Positions 60,517 to 64,000 of a stretch of 64,000 bases of DNA are shown here, piece after piece. The first letter of the stretch is position 1. Each line of letters begins with the position of its first letter. The position numbers and the translations under genes were made by a program. The DNA is taken from contig NZ_JAOASQ010000004.1 of assembly GCF_030158565.1 (NCBI RefSeq), positions 24,815 through 88,814 of the forward strand, given 5' to 3'. The notes below the pieces were generated by a model, which worked only from the letters and a program-made list of their open reading frames with translations, was not told where the DNA came from and did not search any database. This DNA is from Limnohabitans sp. Lineage in GTDB: Bacteria; Pseudomonadota; Gammaproteobacteria; Burkholderiales; Burkholderiaceae_C.

Positions 60517-61512
60517 ATGCAATACGCCAATCTGGGCAAGAGCCCGCTGAAAGTCTCACGCCTGTGCCTGGGCACCATGATGTTTGCCGATCAAACGCCA
60601 CTGGCTGAGGCGCGCAGCATCGTGGACCATGCGCTGGACTTGGGCTGCAACTTCATCGACACCGCCGACGTGTACAGCCTGGGCCAGTCCGAGGCGATGC
60701 TGGGGCAGTTGTTGCCGGGTCAACGGCAGCGCTGGGTCCTGGCCAGCAAGCTGGGCAATGCCATGTCCTCCTTGCCCAACGAAAGCCATTACTCGCGCAG
60801 CTGGGTCATGCGCGCCTGCGAGGGCAGTTTGAGCCGTCTGGGCACCGACCACCTCGACATTTATTACCTGCACCGCGACTACAACGGCATGAACCTGGAA
60901 GAGCCCTTGCGGGCCATCGAGGCTCTGCTGCGCGAGGGCAAGATCCGCTATTGGGGTGTCTCCAATTTCCGGGGCTGGCGCATTGCCGAGATGGTCAACA
61001 TGGCCCGGCAAATGAACATGCCCGGCCCCGTGGTGTGCCAGCCGTATTACAACTTGCTCAACCGCATGCCCGAGGTGGAAATTCTGGAAGCCTGCGGGCA
61101 TTACGGTTTGGGCGTGGTGCCCTACAGCCCCATCGCCCGGGGCGTGTTGACGGGCAAATACGCCCCCGGCCAAGCGCCACAAGAGGGCAGCCGCGCAGCC
61201 CGGGCCGACAAGCGCATTCTGGAGACCGAGTTCCGCGAAGAGTCCTTGCAGATTGCACAAACCCTGCGCCAGCATTGCGAGCGCAAAGGCGTGTCATTGG
61301 CACACTTTGCCACCGCCTGGGTGCTGGCCAACCGCCACGTGAGCGCGGTCATCGCAGGGCCGCGCACGCTGGCGCAGTGGCAAGACTACGCCGGCGCACT
61401 GGAGGTCCAGATCACGCCGGAAGACGAGGCGCTGGTCAACAGTCTGGTGGCGCCGGGCCACCCCTCGACGCCCGGGTACAACGACCCGTCTTACCCCTTG
61501 AATGGTCGCTGA
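60517..61512 (+). CDS. Aldo/keto reductase
   Basis: 331 residues starting MQYANLGKSPLKVSRLCLG. The catalytic tetrad is visible: Asp and Tyr in FIDTADVYSLGQSE, Lys in LASKLGNAM, His in YYLHRDYNGM. NADP-binding residues are near AVIAGPRTLAQWQDYAGAL. It likely reduces aldehydes or ketones; the substrate is unknown. It is a single gene between the acnB terminator and the next unit. Confidence 0.9.
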   Translation: MQYANLGKSPLKVSRLCLGTMMFADQTPLAEARSIVDHALDLGCNFIDTADVYSLGQSEAMLGQLLPGQRQRWVLASKLGNAMSSLPNESHYSRSWVMRACEGSLSRLGTDHLDIYYLHRDYNGMNLEEPLRAIEALLREGKIRYWGVSNFRGWRIAEMVNMARQMNMPGPVVCQPYYNLLNRMPEVEILEACGHYGLGVVPYSPIARGVLTGKYAPGQAPQEGSRAARADKRILETEFREESLQIAQTLRQHCERKGVSLAHFATAWVLANRHVSAVIAGPRTLAQWQDYAGALEVQITPEDEALVNSLVAPGHPSTPGYNDPSYPLNGR

Positions 61513-61684
61513 AGCTTGCCGCATCTAGGGATGGTCTGAACCGCGAATGATCACAAGATGAGTCAGCTCAGTGGACTGAGTGAGGTGGTATTTAACCCTG
61601 AGATGTCGGTGGTTATTGCATGCATATGTGCTGGAATTGCCTGGCTCGTTATGCTGAAACCTTTCCCGTTATGGAGACAAACAC

Positions 61685-62647
61685 ATGCTCGATCGCCGTT
61701 CATTCATGGGGGCCGGTTTCGCTGGGGCCTCGGCTTTGGCTTTTTCTTCCGTTTGGTCGCAGTCGGCGCCGAATTTTGGTCCGCCCACGTTGCCAACCAT
61801 TGGCTTTCGGCGCATGAAGCTGGGCAGCATGGAAATCATCGCGCTCAACGATGGTGCGGTGCGCCGTCCCTTGGGTGAGGAGTTTGTGCCCAAGGTGCCG
61901 CTGGACAACGTCAAGGCCTTGCTGGCATCTCAAAACCTGCCCACCGATTACATCGATGTGCCCTACACCCCGTTCTTGCTGGTCAATGGCAACCAGCGCT
62001 ATCTGTTTGACACCGGCTTTGCCGACAACGGTCCACCGACCACGGGCAAGCTGCTGGGCAATCTGGCGGCGGCAGGCTTCAAACCCGAAGACATCAACAA
62101 CGTGGTGCTCAGCCATTTCCACGGCGACCACATCAACGGTCTGCGCTACAAGAATGGTGCCCTGGTGTATCCGAACGCCCGTGTGCATGTGCCCACGGTG
62201 GAGCATGCCTTCTGGACAGACGAGGCGCGCATTGCAGCGGCACCGCCGGCCATGCAAGGGGCTTTTGCTGCAGTGCGGCGGGCACTGGGCAATTTGTCGG
62301 GTGATCAATTGGTCAAGTTCGAGCCCGGTGCTGAAGTGGCCCCCGGCCTGACTTCGATTGCAGCCTTTGGGCACACGCCGGGTCATTGCCTGTTCAAAAT
62401 GCAATCGCAGGGGCAGTCGTTCGCCTATGTGGCCGACATCACCAACGTGCCTTCCTTGTTTGCACGCGCGCCCGACTGGGCCGTGTTGTTTGACATGAAC
62501 CCCGAGATGGCGCGCCAGTCGCGTCGCCGCATCTTTGACATGCTGGTCAAGGAAAAGATGATGGCCGGGGGCTTTCACTTCCCGTTTCCGGCGTTTGGCA
62601 CCATCGCGCCTTCGGGTGATGGCTACCAGTTCAATCCCGTGGTTTGA
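61685..62647 (+). CDS. Tat-exported metallo-beta-lactamase-fold hydrolase
   Basis: 320 residues. The N-terminus MLDRRSFMGAGFAGASALAF is a twin-arginine signal. The metal-binding motif is LSHFHGDHINGL, with a further His in FGHTPGHCLF and Asp in YVADITN. This pattern fits the wider MBL-fold hydrolase family (lactonase, AHL- or sulfatase-like), not necessarily an antibiotic-resistance enzyme. The 170 bases upstream show no gene. A terminator shared with the convergent Bug gene follows. Confidence 0.88.
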   Translation: MLDRRSFMGAGFAGASALAFSSVWSQSAPNFGPPTLPTIGFRRMKLGSMEIIALNDGAVRRPLGEEFVPKVPLDNVKALLASQNLPTDYIDVPYTPFLLVNGNQRYLFDTGFADNGPPTTGKLLGNLAAAGFKPEDINNVVLSHFHGDHINGLRYKNGALVYPNARVHVPTVEHAFWTDEARIAAAPPAMQGAFAAVRRALGNLSGDQLVKFEPGAEVAPGLTSIAAFGHTPGHCLFKMQSQGQSFAYVADITNVPSLFARAPDWAVLFDMNPEMARQSRRRIFDMLVKEKMMAGGFHFPFPAFGTIAPSGDGYQFNPVV

Positions 62648-62664
62648 GCCTTTGAAGGACAGAG

Positions 62665-62692
62665 AAAACGGCACCTCCGGGTGCCGTTTTTT
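62665..62692. terminator. Bidirectional terminator
   Basis: AAAACGGCAC and GTGCCGTTTT form a 10-base stem around CTCCGG, with Ts in both reading directions, serving the convergent MBL-fold and Bug genes. Confidence 0.88.
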
Positions 62693-62700
62693 GGGACGAT

Positions 62701-63687
62701 TTAATCGGGTTTGAGCTGAGCGCGTTGCACCACCGGCTTCCAGCGATTGATTTCATGGGCAATCAGTTTGCCAAACACTTCAGGCGTGCTGGGCGTGGGT
62801 TCTGCGCCTTCGCTGTGCAGCCTTTGCAAGATCTCGGTCGAGCGCAAGCTGGCGTTGATTTGTGCGTTCAGTTTTTGCACCAGCGCAGCAGGCGTACCGG
62901 CAGGGGCCACGATGCCGTACCACTGATCGGCTTCAAAGCCCGCCAATTCCGGAATGCCACTTTCGGCCACAGTGGGCACGTCGGGCAACATGCCGATCCG
63001 CTTGGGGCTGGACACGGCCAGTGCCCGCAATCGCCCGCTCTTGATCATGGGCATCAAGGCTGGCGCCCCAGTGAAGATCAACTGCGTTTGGCCTGCGACC
63101 GTGTCTGCCACGGCGGGCGCCGCGCCCCGATAAGGCACATGCACCATGAAGGTTTGGCTGCGCAATTTGAAGGACTCCATCGCTACGTGTGCGGCGCTGC
63201 CATTGCCGCCCGAGCCGAAGTTGATCTGCCCCGGATGGGCCTTGGCATAAGCCACCAGCTTCTTCACCGATTTGACCGGCAGTGAAGGATGAACCACCAG
63301 CACGTTGGGCACACGCGCCACCCAGGCGATGGGTTCGAATGATTTGATCGGGTGATAAGGCAGTTGGGGATAAATCGATGGCGTGATGGCCAGCGTGCCA
63401 ATGTGGCCCATGAGCAAGGTATAGCCGTCGGCGGGTGCTTTGGCCACTTTGTCTGCGCCAATGGAGCCGCCTGCGCCGGGAACGTTGTCGATCACGACCG
63501 GTTGGCCCCAAGCTTCGGTGAGCTTTTGGCCCATGGTGCGCGCCAAGATGTCGGTGCTGCCCCCGGGTGTGAAAGGCACCACCAGACGGATCGGTTTGAT
63601 CGGGTAGGCTGGCGCCTGAGCCCAGCTGGCGACGGCCACCCACGCACTGGCACTCAAGAGCAAACACAAGAAGGTGCGAATTTTCAT
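62701..63687 (-). CDS. Bug family periplasmic substrate-binding protein
   Basis: 328 residues starting MKIRTFLCLLLSASAWVAVA with signal peptide cleavage near SWAQA. YPIKPIRLVVPFTPGGSTDI, VVIDNVPGAGGSIGADKVAK and INFGSGGNGSAAHVAMESF are Bug motifs. It probably binds a small carboxylate in the periplasm. It is about as long as the Bug protein at 31053-32039 but clearly different in sequence. It lies 23 bases downstream of the trhP-like gene. Confidence 0.9.
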   Translation of the reverse strand: MKIRTFLCLLLSASAWVAVASWAQAPAYPIKPIRLVVPFTPGGSTDILARTMGQKLTEAWGQPVVIDNVPGAGGSIGADKVAKAPADGYTLLMGHIGTLAITPSIYPQLPYHPIKSFEPIAWVARVPNVLVVHPSLPVKSVKKLVAYAKAHPGQINFGSGGNGSAAHVAMESFKLRSQTFMVHVPYRGAAPAVADTVAGQTQLIFTGAPALMPMIKSGRLRALAVSSPKRIGMLPDVPTVAESGIPELAGFEADQWYGIVAPAGTPAALVQKLNAQINASLRSTEILQRLHSEGAEPTPSTPEVFGKLIAHEINRWKPVVQRAQLKPD

Positions 63688-63710
63688 GGGGAGTCGTTGG
63701 TTCGTGGTGT

Positions 63711-64000
63711 TCAGAACATCCGCGCGATCAAGGCGCCGTCTGCCGGGCCGTCCATCGGAATCCACACTTTGAGTGGGCTGCCGGGGGCCACGTCGATGGC
63801 CTCGCCTTTGCCGTTTTTCATGGCGCCGAGCTGCACTTTGCGGTTGCCACTGGGGTGGATGATCTCGATCGTGTCGCCCACCGAAAACTTGTTTTTCGTC
63901 TCGACTTCAACCCAGCCGTCTTGGACAGCGCGCACCTCGCCCACAAACTGGCTGCGGTGGCCCACCGAGTGGCCGGTTTCGTAGTTCTGGTAGTCCTGCG
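63711..64000 (-). CDS. U32 peptidase-family protein, TrhP/YegQ-like (5' part outside window)
   Basis: The last 96 or so residues only. The frame runs off the window edge and reads QDYQNYETGHSVGHRSQFVG followed by a small beta-barrel (NKFSVGDTIEIIHPSGNRK), the C-terminal domain of TrhP/YegQ, which takes part in 5-hydroxyuridine formation at tRNA position 34. The catalytic U32 part and start codon are outside the window. Confidence 0.8.
   Translation of the reverse strand, partial: QDYQNYETGHSVGHRSQFVGEVRAVQDGWVEVETKNKFSVGDTIEIIHPSGNRKVQLGAMKNGKGEAIDVAPGSPLKVWIPMDGPADGALIARMF

Noticed and set aside
61558..61878. 106-codon frame ahead of and overlapping the MBL-fold gene
   Set aside because: Shadow of the Tat-signal region in another frame with no ribosome binding site or motifs.

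Overview
The window reads as a stretch of a betaproteobacterial (Burkholderiales, most likely Comamonadaceae) chromosome. This rests on gene order (rpmF-plsX-fabHDG-acpP-fabF, mucD-lepA-lepB-rnc-era-recO-pdxJ-acpS-nagZ, leuC-entericidin-leuD-leuB-asd-fimV-truA-trpFBA-accD, gltA-sdhE-sdhBADC-gntR/mdh-lyase-acnB), on Bug-type solute receptors, and on high-GC, tightly overlapping genes. No rRNA, tRNA or CRISPR array was seen.

Layout. (1) 1-3.8 kb: housekeeping genes (HAD phosphatase, Rieske protein, SppA-like protease, RsmI-like methylase, Maf, YceD). (2) 3.8-9.6 kb: rpmF and the fatty-acid synthesis operon. (3) 9.6-20 kb: mucD, then the lepA-to-nagZ chain, most genes overlapping by 1-4 bases. 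The rpoE-rseA-rseB block usually found ahead of mucD in relatives is absent, and a strong terminator hairpin sits only 40 bases before lepA. (4) 20-34.85 kb: an accessory block with looser spacing, a solo tyrosine recombinase, a broken cupin gene, catabolic genes and a dispersed palindromic repeat not noticed in the core regions. It holds a hydrolase-lipocalin fusion lipoprotein, a GntR regulator with two coupled PhyH dioxygenases, a ChaA-type antiporter, an SDR-AraC pair, a Crp/Fnr regulator and a Baeyer-Villiger monooxygenase-SDR-Bug operon. (5) 34.85-48.8 kb, mostly minus strand: lysS, accD, trpFBA, truA, a short fimV, asd, leuB, leuD, an entericidin gene and leuC. (6) 48.9-60.4 kb: a TCA-cycle cluster (citrate synthase, succinate dehydrogenase, malate dehydrogenase, a CitE-like lyase, aconitase B) with a UTRA-type GntR regulator at the divergence point. 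(7) 60.5-64 kb: aldo/keto reductase, Tat-exported metallo-beta-lactamase-fold enzyme, a second Bug receptor, and the end of a trhP-like U32 gene.

Most notable items: an unannotated 33-codon leader ORF with a Thr/Lys/Ile codon run upstream of asd, backed by alternative RNA pairings (candidate attenuator); the terminator with no obvious owner before lepA, preceded by two perfect DnaA boxes; the fusion lipoprotein whose nucleophile serine appears replaced; and the PhyH pair with an operator-like promoter and a hairpin covering its ribosome binding site. All assignments come from reading the sequence and family knowledge; no database search was run.
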